64,000 nt of DNA from an uncultured Bacilli bacterium (GTDB lineage: Bacteria; Bacillota_I; Bacilli_A; RFN20; CAG-631): NCBI GenBank assembly GCA_934201705.1, contig CAKPXF010000011.1, positions 13,855-77,854 on the forward strand, in the 5' to 3' direction. Below, in pieces: positions 37,325 to 46,708 of the stretch. How positions within the stretch are numbered: the first letter of the stretch is position 1; every line of letters starts with the position of its first letter. The position numbers and the translations under genes are program-made. The notes under the pieces were generated by a model. That model had not been told where the DNA came from and searched no databases. It was given only the letters and a program-made list of their open reading frames with translations.

Positions 37325-37349
37325 AAAAAGCTACATTTTGTAGCTTTTT
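37325..37349 (+). terminator. intrinsic terminator
   Basis: AAAAAGCTAC pairs with GTAGCTTTTT around a 5-nt loop; a perfect 10-bp stem with a T-run. Confidence 0.9.
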
Positions 37350-37373
37350 ATTTTATAAAAATGACGTATGATT

Positions 37374-37382
37374 TGTTATAAT
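37374..37382 (+). promoter_or_regulatory. extended -10 promoter of rmuC
   Basis: TGTTATAAT (37374-37382) stands ~25 bp before ATG 37407; the -35 region is not recognisable. Confidence 0.55.
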
Positions 37383-37406
37383 TAAGTAGTAAAGGAAGCG
37401 AAAAAT

Positions 37407-38789
37407 ATGAAAATTCATGAAATAATAAGCATAGCAATAATAGCTATAATTCTGCTATCAAATATAATAATACTTATAGTATTATTTAAAACTAAGCATT
37501 TATCTAAAGATAATAATAGTAATGATGCAGCACAAATAATATCAAATATAGAGCAAATAAACACAAAAATGAATGATTTAAAAAACATTTGTGAATATTT
37601 AAAGGAAGCAAATAATTCCTTTCAAATAAGCTTAATAAGAATAAATAATGAATACAATGAAAAATTATTAATAAAAATGCAATCATTAAATGATTCATTA
37701 ATAAAGCAACAATTAGACAATGTTTTAAAACTTGATAATTCATTTAAGGATATAAATAAATTAGTGAATGATAATAATGAAAAATCTATAAAGTCGCTGA
37801 ACGAAAGATTAAATGAATTTACATCAATTTTAAAAGAAAAAGTTGATTTAATTGACAAAAATGTTGTTACTAATTTAGAAGGAATAAGGAAGGACAATAA
37901 TGAAAAACTAGAGAAAATCCAAGGCGTTGTTGATGAAAAGCTACAGCGTGTGCTAGAAGAAAGATTAAACAATTCTTTTAAAAACGTTATTGAACAAATA
38001 AGTGGAGTAAATAAAACTATTGGTGAAATAAAAAATTTGGCAAGCGATGTCAGCTCACTTAAAAACGTCTTTGCTAATGTGAAGATTAAAGGAATTGTAG
38101 GTGAAGTTATTTTAGGTAATTTAATTAAAGAAATATTAGCCAAGGGCCAATATGATTTAAATGTTAAAACTAAAAAAGGAAGTAATGATGCTGTTGAATA
38201 CGCAATAAAAATGCCAAGTAATGATGGGAGTTTTATTTACTTACCGGTTGATTCGAAGTTTCCAACAGAATCATATAATAAGATTTTAAATGCTATTGAA
38301 AGTAATGATAAGGATGCGATTGATAATGCTAGAAAGGAATTAAAAAGCAATATTAAAAAATTTGCAAGTGATATAGCAAATAAGTATATTGATGAGCCAA
38401 ATACAACAGGCTTTGCTATAATGTTTTTACCAATTGAAGGATTATATGCTGAGGTTATTAATATGGACTTATTTGAGGAATTGCAAAGAGATTATAAAAT
38501 ATGTGTTTGTGGTCCATCGACGTTCTCTGCATTATTAAATGCTTTACAAATGGGATTTAAGACGTTGATAATTCAAAAAAAGAGTGCTGAAATATTTAAG
38601 CTTTTAGGGGCCATAAAAACAGAATTTAATAATTTTGCTGATGCTCTTGAAAAAACTCAAATAAAAATGGATCAAGCAGGTAAAGAATTAAATAGCTTAG
38701 TAGGTGTAAGAACTAGAGCAATTAGAAAAAAATTAAAAGATGTTGAAGAATTAGATGAAAATGAAAGCAAAAGTATTTTAAAATCCTAA
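37407..38789 (+). CDS. rmuC: DNA recombination protein RmuC
   Basis: 460 aa, RBS AGGAAG. N-terminal membrane helix (residues ~6-28), a long coiled coil (~40-215) and the C-terminal RmuC domain with GIVGEVILGNLI, VEYAIKMPSNDG and the nuclease-like core YLPVDSKFPTESY. RmuC proteins limit inversions at short repeats in E. coli and are assigned to the PD-(D/E)XK fold; the DSKFP motif fits. Length and layout are normal. It is transcribed alone from an extended -10 promoter. Confidence 0.92.
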   Translation: MKIHEIISIAIIAIILLSNIIILIVLFKTKHLSKDNNSNDAAQIISNIEQINTKMNDLKNICEYLKEANNSFQISLIRINNEYNEKLLIKMQSLNDSLIKQQLDNVLKLDNSFKDINKLVNDNNEKSIKSLNERLNEFTSILKEKVDLIDKNVVTNLEGIRKDNNEKLEKIQGVVDEKLQRVLEERLNNSFKNVIEQISGVNKTIGEIKNLASDVSSLKNVFANVKIKGIVGEVILGNLIKEILAKGQYDLNVKTKKGSNDAVEYAIKMPSNDGSFIYLPVDSKFPTESYNKILNAIESNDKDAIDNARKELKSNIKKFASDIANKYIDEPNTTGFAIMFLPIEGLYAEVINMDLFEELQRDYKICVCGPSTFSALLNALQMGFKTLIIQKKSAEIFKLLGAIKTEFNNFADALEKTQIKMDQAGKELNSLVGVRTRAIRKKLKDVEELDENESKSILKS

Positions 38790-38857
38790 TAATACACAAA
38801 CAACATTTAAAATGTAAATTTCCTGTAAAGGAAAATATTTATTTTTATTTTTGATAA

Positions 38858-38866
38858 TGCTATAAT
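38858..38866 (+). promoter_or_regulatory. extended -10 promoter of the MgtC-family gene
   Basis: TGCTATAAT (38858-38866), ~65 bp upstream of ATG 38932. A -35-like hexamer is not clear. Confidence 0.55.
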
Positions 38867-38931
38867 AATAATGAAATTACAAAATAGATACTTTTATTAG
38901 TAATTTAATCTTAATGAAAGGATTTTTTGCT

Positions 38932-39648
38932 ATGGATGATGCGATTTTAAATTTTTTTAATTCACTTGGCGACATTGGTGTTATTTTAAAAACCTTTGTC
39001 GAATTATTAATGGCAGTTATTTGTGGCGGATTAATTGGCTATGAGCGTGAAAAAAATGGCCATGACGCTGGATTAAGAACACATACCTTAGTTTCAATAG
39101 GTGCATGTCTTATAATGATTATATCAATTAGAGGGCCAGGAATGGACGCCGTTAATACAAATAGAGACCCTGCTCGTTTAGCGGCTCAAGTAGTATCAGG
39201 AATTGGTTTTTTAGGCGCTGGGACAATTATTCAAAATGGTATGAATATTAAAGGCTTAACAACTGCAGCTACAATATGGCTTTGCGGAGGCTTAGGTTTA
39301 GCTTGTGGCTCTGGCTTTTTCAGTGGTGCAATTTTATCGACAATTATTTCTTATATAACATTATCATTTTTAACAAAAATTGAGATGAAGCTTGCTAGAA
39401 AATCTCCTAAAATTGTAATGCTTGTTGACAATCAAGATAATATCTTAAAGAAAATAGCTGATGTTTCAAAAAACTATGTATTAGTAATTAAAAACATCTC
39501 TACTGCTATTATTTCAAATGCAGCAAATGATAAAAAATATCAAATATCAATACGATTAACCTGTAATGAACAGGATGAATTAAATTCATTTGTTAAAGCT
39601 TTAAAGGAAACAATAAGGCCAGAAGAAATTAGTTGTATAAAAAAATAA
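38932..39648 (+). CDS. MgtC/SapB-family membrane protein
   Basis: 238 aa from ATG 38932; the in-frame ATG at 38914 overlaps the AAAGGA site that serves 38932. The N-terminal ~150 residues are a MgtC domain with four to five helices: CGGLIGYEREKNGHDAGLRTH (the signature loop), QVVSGIGFLGAGTII, and NIKGLTTAATIW. The C-terminal ~85 residues form a soluble ACT-like domain. MgtC proteins are associated with Mg2+ limitation and membrane potential or ATP synthase modulation in other bacteria; the role here is unknown. Confidence 0.9.
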   Translation: MDDAILNFFNSLGDIGVILKTFVELLMAVICGGLIGYEREKNGHDAGLRTHTLVSIGACLIMIISIRGPGMDAVNTNRDPARLAAQVVSGIGFLGAGTIIQNGMNIKGLTTAATIWLCGGLGLACGSGFFSGAILSTIISYITLSFLTKIEMKLARKSPKIVMLVDNQDNILKKIADVSKNYVLVIKNISTAIISNAANDKKYQISIRLTCNEQDELNSFVKALKETIRPEEISCIKK

Positions 39649-39679
39649 GAAAATGAAAAAATATTAAGTGGTGATATAA

Positions 39680-40654
39680 GTGTGTACAGCAATAAATTTT
39701 AAAACAAAAAACACATATTTTGGAAGAACATTTGATTATGATTTTTCATATAATGAAAAGGTAATAATAACTCCAAGGAAATATGAATTTACTTTTAAAA
39801 ATAAAAGGACAATAAACAATCATTATGCCTTAATAGGAATTGGGATAATAATTGATAATTATCCATTATATTATGATTGTATAAATGAAAAAGGATTAGG
39901 AATAGCTGGACTTAATTTTGTAAATAATGCAGTTTATTTTAATAATAATCCTACGAAGGAAAATGTTGCTTCCTATGAACTTATTCCTTATATTCTATGT
40001 CAATGTCAAAATATAAAGGAAGTAAAAAAACTTTTAAAAAAGATTAATATAACTAAAGAATCATTTGATGAAAAATTAAAATATAGCCAGTTACATTGGT
40101 TAATTAGTGATTTAAGTGGTCAATCAATAGTTGTAGAAAGCACAATTGAAGGCTTAAAGATATATGATAGTAAAGTTGGTGTATTAACCAATAATCCGCC
40201 ATATAATTATCAATTATTTAACTTAAATAACTATATGAAAATATCAGCTAATGATCCCAAAAATAGTTTTGCTTCTTCACTATCATTAAATAAATATAGT
40301 CGTGGGCTTGGCGGAATAGGATTGCCCGGTGATTTGTCTTCTATGTCTCGTTTTGTAAGGGCTACCTTTACAAAATTTAATTCAATTTGTAATGATGATG
40401 AATCTTCAAGTGTAACACAATTTTTTCATATTCTAAATAGTGTTTTTCAACAAAATGGTTGTTGCAAAGTAAATGATGAATATGAAAAAACAATTTATGC
40501 ATCTTGCTGTAATTTAAATGAAGGAATATATTATTATACAACCTACAATAATAGCCAAATAAATGCTATTAATATGTTTCATACAAATTATTTAGCTTCA
40601 GAATTAATTGTTTATTCTTTGAATGATAAACAAAATATTAACTTTATTAATTAG
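39680..40654 (+). CDS. choloylglycine hydrolase family, probable bile salt hydrolase
   Basis: 324 aa starting at GTG 39680, so that Cys2 becomes the N-terminal nucleophile after Met removal. Conserved sites: C2, R16 and D19 in YFGRTFDYD, N171-N172 in VLTNNPPYNYQLFNLNNY, and R227 in GLPGDLSSMSRFVRATF. These match bile salt hydrolases (C2, R18, D21, N175, R228 of the Clostridium perfringens enzyme). It cleaves the amide of glyco- or tauro-conjugated bile acids in the cytoplasm. Penicillin V acylase is the alternative within the family; the GLGGIGLPGD loop favours bile salts. It implies a gut habitat. Confidence 0.87.
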   Translation: MCTAINFKTKNTYFGRTFDYDFSYNEKVIITPRKYEFTFKNKRTINNHYALIGIGIIIDNYPLYYDCINEKGLGIAGLNFVNNAVYFNNNPTKENVASYELIPYILCQCQNIKEVKKLLKKINITKESFDEKLKYSQLHWLISDLSGQSIVVESTIEGLKIYDSKVGVLTNNPPYNYQLFNLNNYMKISANDPKNSFASSLSLNKYSRGLGGIGLPGDLSSMSRFVRATFTKFNSICNDDESSSVTQFFHILNSVFQQNGCCKVNDEYEKTIYASCCNLNEGIYYYTTYNNSQINAINMFHTNYLASELIVYSLNDKQNINFIN

Positions 40655-40710
40655 TATTCTTAAAAATTAATAAATAACATATAATTTAATGAGCATTTTA
40701 ATTAAAATAC

Positions 40711-40739
40711 TTGAAAAATTCCTAATAAAAGTGTATAAT
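40711..40739 (+). promoter_or_regulatory. promoter of the tRNA-Cys/tRNA-Arg pair
   Basis: TTGAAA (40711-40716), 17-bp spacer, TATAAT (40734-40739), 15 bp before the first tRNA. The best consensus promoter in the window. Confidence 0.85.
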
Positions 40740-40754
40740 TACAATGCTTGTGAT

Positions 40755-40829
40755 GGTTCCTTAGCCAAGTTGGTAAGGCAATTGACTGCAACTCAATGAC
40801 CGTTGGTTCAAATCCGACAGGAACCTCCA
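40755..40829 (+). tRNA. tRNA-Cys (anticodon GCA)
   Basis: Acceptor stem GGTTCCT pairs with AGGAACC; the anticodon loop reads CTGCAAC with GCA at its centre; the T-loop is TTCAAAT; the 3' CCA is encoded. All four arms fold. Confidence 0.93.
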
Positions 40830-40832
40830 TTA

Positions 40833-40909
40833 GCGCTAGTAGCTCAACTGGATAGAGTACTTGGCTACGAACCAAGGGGTTGTGGATTCGATTTCTGCCT
40901 AGCGCGCCA
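40833..40909 (+). tRNA. tRNA-Arg (anticodon ACG)
   Basis: Acceptor GCGCTAG pairs with CTAGCGC; anticodon stem TTGG/CCAA around CTACGAA gives ACG, read as ICG after deamination; encoded CCA end. Three bases separate it from tRNA-Cys, so the two are co-transcribed. Confidence 0.93.
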
Positions 40910-40920
40910 AGATAATTATT

Positions 40921-40943
40921 AACTGGATTATTCCAGTTTTTTT
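40921..40943 (+). terminator. terminator of the tRNA operon
   Basis: AACTGGA pairs with TCCAGTT around TTAT, then a seven-T run. Confidence 0.88.
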
Positions 40944-40956
40944 ATTTTTAACATAA

Positions 40957-40997
40957 AAAGAGCAATGAAATCTAATTTAATTCTTTCATTGCTCTTT
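40957..40997 (-). terminator. terminator of the oleate hydratase gene
   Basis: Perfect 14-bp stem AAAGAGCAATGAAA with TTTCATTGCTCTTT; on the minus strand it is followed by a T-rich stretch. Confidence 0.85.
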
Positions 40998-41033
40998 GAC
41001 ATATTTATAATTTCACTGATTATAAATAATTAA

Positions 41034-42830
41034 TTATTCATCTTCACTAATTAAACCACTTTCTTTTAAAAGTAGCTCAACATCTGTGCCTTTAACTTTC
41101 TTTAAAACAACCTTTAATAATTCTTTTTCTTTAAATGAAAGCTTTGCTTCAGTTATAGGCTTTTTATCAATTGCATAATATGAAGCCTTTAATAATTCAC
41201 GAACATCATAAGTGCTTCCCCAAACCTCTGGAACTGCTCTATCAACATTTAATAATGTATACACAGCTTCCATACCTGTACGGATTGAATATTCTGTTGT
41301 AAATATTGTATCACGTGGTGTTTCTGCAAATTGACCAATAAATGCAAAGTTAACAGCATTATGAGGTACAACTAATGGACGGTCTTCTTTTTTACGTGGT
41401 TGGAAGAAAGCATTAATATATGGCATGTAGCAAGTAGTTGTGTTACATGCATTCTTAGCTAATTCATCAATTTTATCTTCATCAATGCCGATATGATATA
41501 ACCATTCCTTACATACTTCCTCACCAGTACATTCTTTCATAGCCTTTTTAACATAGTTACCTTCTTTATTAGTATTTAAAGAATATACCCATACTAAAAT
41601 CATGTTTTTATCTTGTGCTTTAAATTGTGGCTGACGATTAATTGTCCAAGATAAATACCAATTATTTACGCTATCCTTAACAGTTACAATACCACCTGTA
41701 GTGACTTTTCCAGAACGAGGATCACGTTTACAAATGTTTTTAATGTGATCGATGATTTCATCATTTGAAGTGGCAATAGTAGCACTCATCCAGTTTGTAG
41801 CATTAACATCACCACAGAATTTTAATGGATTACCATATTCATTTCCTTGTGCAGCAATATTTTTCCATAAATCCCATGATTCACCACATCCATTAACAAT
41901 ATTTGATAAATCTGGCTTATGTGTTTGATCACCATAGCATGATGTATCTGTACAACAACCATTAGTGATAAATACTAAGTCATCTGCCACTAAATCAATG
42001 CTATGTTCTTCTCCATTTTGTAAATAGATGATTTGCTTTGCAATTTTCTTGCCATTTTCTTCATCAATGATAACGTTTTTAACATCGATACCATATTCTA
42101 TTTTAACACCATGGCTTTCAAGATATTTAACTAAAGGCAAAATCATACTTTCAAATTGATTATATTTAGTAAATCTTAAAGCACTAAAATCAGGTAGGCC
42201 ATCAATATGGTGAACATAACGTTGAATATAACGCTTCATTTCAAGTGCACTTGACCATCTTTGGAAAGCAAACATTGTTTGCCAATATAGCCAAAAGTTA
42301 GTTTGCCAGAAAGAGTCATGGAATATTTCAGAAATTTTCTTATCCTCTAAGTCCTTTTCTGGTGTCATATATAAAGTCATCAAATCCTTTGCTGATTCTT
42401 TATCTAAATTAAATTTATTATCTGTATGAGCATTTTCTCCTCTATTTATGGTTGCTCTACATAATGAATAGTTCGGATCCTTTTTATTTAACCAATAGTA
42501 CTCGTCAAGTACTGAAATATTTGGTGTTTCAATTGATGGGACATCACGATACATATCCCACATACATTCAAAGTGGTTATCCATTTCTCTACCACCTCTC
42601 ATGAAAAATCCTTTTGTGATATCTTTTCTACCATCGCAAGATCCACCGGCTAAATCAAGCTTTTCAAGTAGATGAATATGTTCTCCTTTCATTTGTCCAT
42701 CTCTTACTAAATAAAAGGCTGCTGATAAACCTGCAAGGCCTGTTCCAATAATATATGCTGATTTCTTATCAACGCCTTCAGGTTTGACTGGACGTGCAAA
42801 TGCTTCATAATTTCCTGCTGAATAATACAT
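41034..42830 (-). CDS. ohyA: oleate hydratase (10-linoleic hydratase type)
   Basis: 598 aa flavoprotein that adds water to the cis-9 double bond of oleic or linoleic acid, giving 10-hydroxy acids. FAD-binding motif IIGTGLAGLSAAFYLVRDG near residue 27, HLLEKLDLAGGSCDG, FFMRGGREMDNHFECMWD, and the long motif around FWLYWQTMFAFQRWSSALEMKRY. The whole sequence reads as a typical OhyA at the normal length. RBS AAGGAGG. It is transcribed alone, with a TetR-type gene directly upstream on the same strand as likely regulator. The function suits detoxification of free unsaturated fatty acids in the gut. Confidence 0.94.
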   Translation of the reverse strand: MYYSAGNYEAFARPVKPEGVDKKSAYIIGTGLAGLSAAFYLVRDGQMKGEHIHLLEKLDLAGGSCDGRKDITKGFFMRGGREMDNHFECMWDMYRDVPSIETPNISVLDEYYWLNKKDPNYSLCRATINRGENAHTDNKFNLDKESAKDLMTLYMTPEKDLEDKKISEIFHDSFWQTNFWLYWQTMFAFQRWSSALEMKRYIQRYVHHIDGLPDFSALRFTKYNQFESMILPLVKYLESHGVKIEYGIDVKNVIIDEENGKKIAKQIIYLQNGEEHSIDLVADDLVFITNGCCTDTSCYGDQTHKPDLSNIVNGCGESWDLWKNIAAQGNEYGNPLKFCGDVNATNWMSATIATSNDEIIDHIKNICKRDPRSGKVTTGGIVTVKDSVNNWYLSWTINRQPQFKAQDKNMILVWVYSLNTNKEGNYVKKAMKECTGEEVCKEWLYHIGIDEDKIDELAKNACNTTTCYMPYINAFFQPRKKEDRPLVVPHNAVNFAFIGQFAETPRDTIFTTEYSIRTGMEAVYTLLNVDRAVPEVWGSTYDVRELLKASYYAIDKKPITEAKLSFKEKELLKVVLKKVKGTDVELLLKESGLISEDE

Positions 42831-42918
42831 AATTTTTTCCTCCTTGTATTGTTTACGTCTATATTATACAAATGGAAAAAAACTAAAAAAATAATTAAAA
42901 TTTAATGTTTGTCAAAGA

Positions 42919-42949
42919 AAAAAACATTAACGATTAATTAATGTTTTTT
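42919..42949 (-). terminator. terminator of the TetR-type gene
   Basis: Perfect 12-bp stem AAAAAACATTAA with TTAATGTTTTTT around a 7-nt loop, extended by TTTGTC/GACAAA outer arms. It lies between the regulator and oleate hydratase, so the two are separate transcripts. Confidence 0.75.
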
Positions 42950-42977
42950 ACGACAAATCTATTAAAATGTCAAAAAA

Positions 42978-43535
42978 TCAATAGCTCGCATTTGTTAAGG
43001 CATGCTTGATGCTTCCATGAATTAAGCCATCAAGCTTTTCTATCATTTTCTTCGGATCATCCTTCATATCATTTTTAATCCAATCTAAAACTAAACCAAC
43101 AAAACCAAATTTATAAAAATTAGCAATAAAAGCTTTATCATCTTCTCTTACATTTAAATTATTACTTTGTTCATTTATAACATTATATAATAAATCGTAT
43201 ACAACCTTATATAAATAATTTTGCAGTGCTTCTATTGAAACGGAATGGAATATATTACTAATAAATGGTTTATCCTTAATCATTAAATTCAAAAGCGATA
43301 AAAATCCTTCCTGCCAAGTTAAAGCAGTCTTATTATCTTTAATTGCTTTATCAGCATCTTCAAAACATATCCATTCAATTAAATCCTGAATATCTAAAAA
43401 ATGATAATAAAATGTTTGTCTATTTATTTCACATTTTGATGTAATATCATTAACTGTTATCTTGTTTAATGGTTTTTCAAGTAATAATTCCTTAAAAGCG
43501 TAAGAGATTGCTTTCTTTGTTGTGGCTTTGCTCAA
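42978..43535 (-). CDS. TetR/AcrR-family regulator
   Basis: 185 aa with a TTG start at 43535, chosen because AGAGGTGAT is ideally placed; the in-frame GTG at 43544 lies inside that site. The N-terminal HTH reads ITVNDITSKCEINRQTFYYHFLDIQDL, typical of TetR. The C-terminal half (FYKFGFVGLVLDWIKNDMKDDP) resembles the TetR_C_8 ligand domain of DhaS-like regulators. It lies directly upstream of ohyA, so control of that gene by fatty acids is a reasonable inference. Confidence 0.85.
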   Translation of the reverse strand: MSKATTKKAISYAFKELLLEKPLNKITVNDITSKCEINRQTFYYHFLDIQDLIEWICFEDADKAIKDNKTALTWQEGFLSLLNLMIKDKPFISNIFHSVSIEALQNYLYKVVYDLLYNVINEQSNNLNVREDDKAFIANFYKFGFVGLVLDWIKNDMKDDPKKMIEKLDGLIHGSIKHALTNASY

Positions 43536-43601
43536 TTTAATCACCTCTTATAAGATATAATATATTAAATAAAACAAATATTGCAATGTAATTTTAAATG
43601 A

Positions 43602-45758
43602 TTAAACAATTTTATTATTAATTGTATTATTTTTAGCTGTTATTATTAATCTCTTAGTGTTTGAAATATTTAAAGGGATTGAAATATCACAATCAATATT
43701 AATACCTTGATTATCAACAAATGTTTTATTCATTATATTATATGATGTTAAAGCAAAAATGATAAATTTTAAGCAATATGATGCAAAGGCATGATTTAAG
43801 CTAGCAAGAATTGATGTGTGCTCCCAAAGTGTTTTTGTTTCCTTGGCCATATTTAAGAAATAATACTTAACCTCTTTAATTATTTCTTCTTTATTATTAT
43901 CTTCCATTAATAAGTCAAGTCGCATATATATACCATAAATCATATTTGGTTTTTCAACATATTCCATAAAGCCCTTTTCTTTGTTAGCACCTAGCTTATT
44001 CATTAATAAATCATATAATTCTTTATATTCATTTTTATCAATTGCTTTAAACCAAAAAGCGTAATATTGGCAAGCCTCTGTAAAGTTTTTAGTTTTTACT
44101 AAATTGTTTTTATCATCACGAATTAAATTATCAACTAATAAAAGACCATCAAAAGCCTTTTCCTTAATAAATTTTTTAATTTTGCTTGCTTTACTTATCC
44201 AGTTTGGTTCATTATAAATTCTACCTGCTTCCTCAAGTACCCTTAAGTATTGAATGTTTGAAGGAATATTTACACCTTTTATGTGACTTTCATCATTAGC
44301 CTTACTCCACTCAATAAATACCCAAGATTCTAAATTTTCAAGCAAACCATATTCATTTTCTTTTGTTTTAAAATAGCTTAAAATACCATAAACTCTATCC
44401 TTAGCTTCATTTATTATATTAATATCATTGCTTTTAATTATTTCTAATATATACCATAATGACCAATTTGGAATAAACATAGAATTATAATTATCAGATG
44501 GATAATTCATTGGAATCATTCCTTTTGGAAATAAAGTAGTATCAGCTAAAGCATAGTTTTGTAAAAAGGCCTTTTCTACTAAGTTACTACCAGTTAATAC
44601 TCTTTCAGCAACTGATGAAAAATAGCTATCACTTAGCCAGCCACTTCTTTCACGGCTAGGGCAATCAGTAAGCAAATCAACAGCATTAGCGGCAAATGAA
44701 TTCATAGCAGCTTCAACTATTAAATTAATATCTTCATCATTTGATCTAAAAAAGAAGTTTTTATAATTTGGATTAACATATTCAGTAATACTAATATTTA
44801 CTTTACTTCCTGCTTTACAAATTATTTTTACATATTGATAGGTATATGGTTCAAATGAACTAAGATGGTATAATCCTTTTTTATTTAATCTATATTTAAA
44901 GCAATTATTAGTCTCATTTCTTAAAACATTTAAAACCTTTTTTCCATTTTCAGTAACCAATATTTCTTCAAAGACAACATATACATCACTTGGTTTATCA
45001 ACTTCTATATCTATATTAATAAATCCTGTATATGAATGATCAAATTTGTATAAATGATATTGTAAATCATTTTTTTCTTTTACATCCTTAAAAGAAACAT
45101 AATCGTATAAGGGGTTATCTTCACATTCGTTGAAAAAATAGCCTTCAAGTGGATTATTTATCAAATAAAAATATCTTTGATATGGAATATCATGATTATT
45201 TGTTTTTAAGATATAACCATTTTCAATTTCTTTATATTCATTAATTATATTAAGAGGTGGATAGTTAACGATATTAGGTAGTATTTTAGGTAACTCTACT
45301 TCAACTGTTTCACATTCTTTAAAATCTATATTATTAAATACTGAATCATTATATATATAGCTTTCAACAAAACCTCTTTGATAAGAATAACGAGGAACTT
45401 TTTTAATACGTCTATTATCTATATAAGCTTTAAAATCATTAGCTGTATAAATTTTATTATCAGCATAAAGATTACAATAAAAATAAGGATTACCCTTTAA
45501 AAATGAAAAGGTTTTAATATTTGGATTATTTATATATATTAAAATATCTTTTCCATTAAGATTAAGAATATGCTTTCTAGCATAATGATGTGCTGCTCTC
45601 ATTGGTCCAAAAAACACCATTTTATTGTCAACATAGATTTTAAAAATTGCTCCAGCTATTAATTCTATTTTAAAGTCTTGCTTTTCCTTTAAGCTTAAAG
45701 TATATAAGGCTGTAATATTTTTTGTATTTATTTCATCTTTAATCCATATACCATTCAT
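43602..45758 (-). CDS. GH78-like alpha-L-rhamnosidase
   Basis: 718 aa, no signal peptide. The N-terminal beta domains include the carbohydrate-binding-like AHHYARKHILNLNGKDILIY. The barrel carries VDLLTDCPSRERSGWLSDSYF, the GH78 catalytic motif with the general-acid Glu, and TKTLWEHTSILASLNHAFASY late in the barrel. It is shorter than the 851-aa paralogue at 12601, and its C-terminal beta domain is reduced. It lies 11 bp downstream of an AraC regulator on the same strand, which probably controls it together with the ABC importer. Substrate rhamnosides are likely, but GH78 subgroups vary. Confidence 0.85.
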   Translation of the reverse strand: MNGIWIKDEINTKNITALYTLSLKEKQDFKIELIAGAIFKIYVDNKMVFFGPMRAAHHYARKHILNLNGKDILIYINNPNIKTFSFLKGNPYFYCNLYADNKIYTANDFKAYIDNRRIKKVPRYSYQRGFVESYIYNDSVFNNIDFKECETVEVELPKILPNIVNYPPLNIINEYKEIENGYILKTNNHDIPYQRYFYLINNPLEGYFFNECEDNPLYDYVSFKDVKEKNDLQYHLYKFDHSYTGFINIDIEVDKPSDVYVVFEEILVTENGKKVLNVLRNETNNCFKYRLNKKGLYHLSSFEPYTYQYVKIICKAGSKVNISITEYVNPNYKNFFFRSNDEDINLIVEAAMNSFAANAVDLLTDCPSRERSGWLSDSYFSSVAERVLTGSNLVEKAFLQNYALADTTLFPKGMIPMNYPSDNYNSMFIPNWSLWYILEIIKSNDINIINEAKDRVYGILSYFKTKENEYGLLENLESWVFIEWSKANDESHIKGVNIPSNIQYLRVLEEAGRIYNEPNWISKASKIKKFIKEKAFDGLLLVDNLIRDDKNNLVKTKNFTEACQYYAFWFKAIDKNEYKELYDLLMNKLGANKEKGFMEYVEKPNMIYGIYMRLDLLMEDNNKEEIIKEVKYYFLNMAKETKTLWEHTSILASLNHAFASYCLKFIIFALTSYNIMNKTFVDNQGINIDCDISIPLNISNTKRLIITAKNNTINNKIV

Positions 45759-45769
45759 AATGCTTCTCC

Positions 45770-46633
45770 TTACTTATTAAATTCCTTTGGTGGTACACCA
45801 AAAAATTCTTTAAATCTTTTAGAAAAATAAAATTGCGATTTATAGCCAACTATTTCCGAAATTTGAGCAATTGTATAATTTTTACTTCTTAATAAATCTT
45901 TTGCCTTAAGCATCCTTAAAGATGTCAAATACTCAACAGGTGTCTTATTCATAGTTTCTGAAAAAATTTTTGAAACATAAGCAATGCTATAATACATTTT
46001 ATCTGCAATATCCTTTATAGAAAAATTACTATCTTGATAGTTATTATCAATATAATCTAAAATGATTTTGACATTCTTTTCTTTTTTACTGTCTTCTTTG
46101 ATATCAACTTGCCTTTCATTAGCAATTGTTGCAAAATATTCCATTATAAAAGGAAGATAAAATGAGACATTTCTTTTAGGAGTGTTTTTAGCTATTTCTA
46201 TCATTTCCATTAATCTTTTCTTTAATTCGTGAGCATTTTTTATCGAATAATAATTATTATTTTCATTCATTTTTGTTAAACTTAAAAGATTTGTAGCTTC
46301 ATCTCCACTAATATTAAACCAAATATAACTCCAAGGATCATTTTTATCTTGAAAATATAAGGTGCTTTTATTGCTTTCATTTTCTGGTGGGAAATAAAAG
46401 GTATCATTAGCTTTAAGCTTTATTAATTTTCCATTTTCTTTTATATAACCAGTTCCACTTAAAATAAAATGAAATGTATAGTCATTTTGCTGATGGTGGC
46501 AAGGCTTTTTATTATAAGCACAAAGCTCAGAACCGATAAAATTAGGAAAAAAGCCAAGTTTAGCATCATCCTCTAAATACTTTGAAAAATGATTCTTTAA
46601 AATTTCATCATTTAACTCATCCATATATTTCAC
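45770..46633 (-). CDS. AraC-family regulator with cupin sensor
   Basis: 287 aa. N-terminal cupin-type sugar-sensing domain (~25-110: FHFILSGTGYIKENGKLIKL, NDTFYFPP) and C-terminal double HTH (FSIKDIADKMYYSIAYVSKIFSETM, YTIAQISEIVGYKSQFYFSKRFKEFFG). It sits between the ABC sugar importer genes and GH78 on the same strand. A paired 20-nt-period direct repeat lies ~75 bp upstream of its start (46709-46737) and is the best candidate for its own binding site. Confidence 0.9.
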   Translation of the reverse strand: MKYMDELNDEILKNHFSKYLEDDAKLGFFPNFIGSELCAYNKKPCHHQQNDYTFHFILSGTGYIKENGKLIKLKANDTFYFPPENESNKSTLYFQDKNDPWSYIWFNISGDEATNLLSLTKMNENNNYYSIKNAHELKKRLMEMIEIAKNTPKRNVSFYLPFIMEYFATIANERQVDIKEDSKKEKNVKIILDYIDNNYQDSNFSIKDIADKMYYSIAYVSKIFSETMNKTPVEYLTSLRMLKAKDLLRSKNYTIAQISEIVGYKSQFYFSKRFKEFFGVPPKEFNK

Positions 46634-46708
46634 ATCCTTAATTACAATTATACATTAAAAATTAAAAAAATTAATACTTTTTTAAATAAATAAGTCAATA
46701 ACACTTTG

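Noticed and set aside
37622..38143. 173-codon minus-strand open frame
   Set aside because: Antisense to the coiled-coil part of rmuC, with low-complexity Ser/Leu/Phe content and no RBS; rmuC is well supported.
40755..40909. tRNA pair as an attachment site
   Set aside because: I could not find a repeated tRNA 3' end nearby and no integrase is encoded in the window.
42919..42949. Inverted repeat as a TetR operator
   Set aside because: The A-rich/T-rich arms and position after the TetR gene stop fit a terminator better; an operator would be expected near the ohyA promoter.
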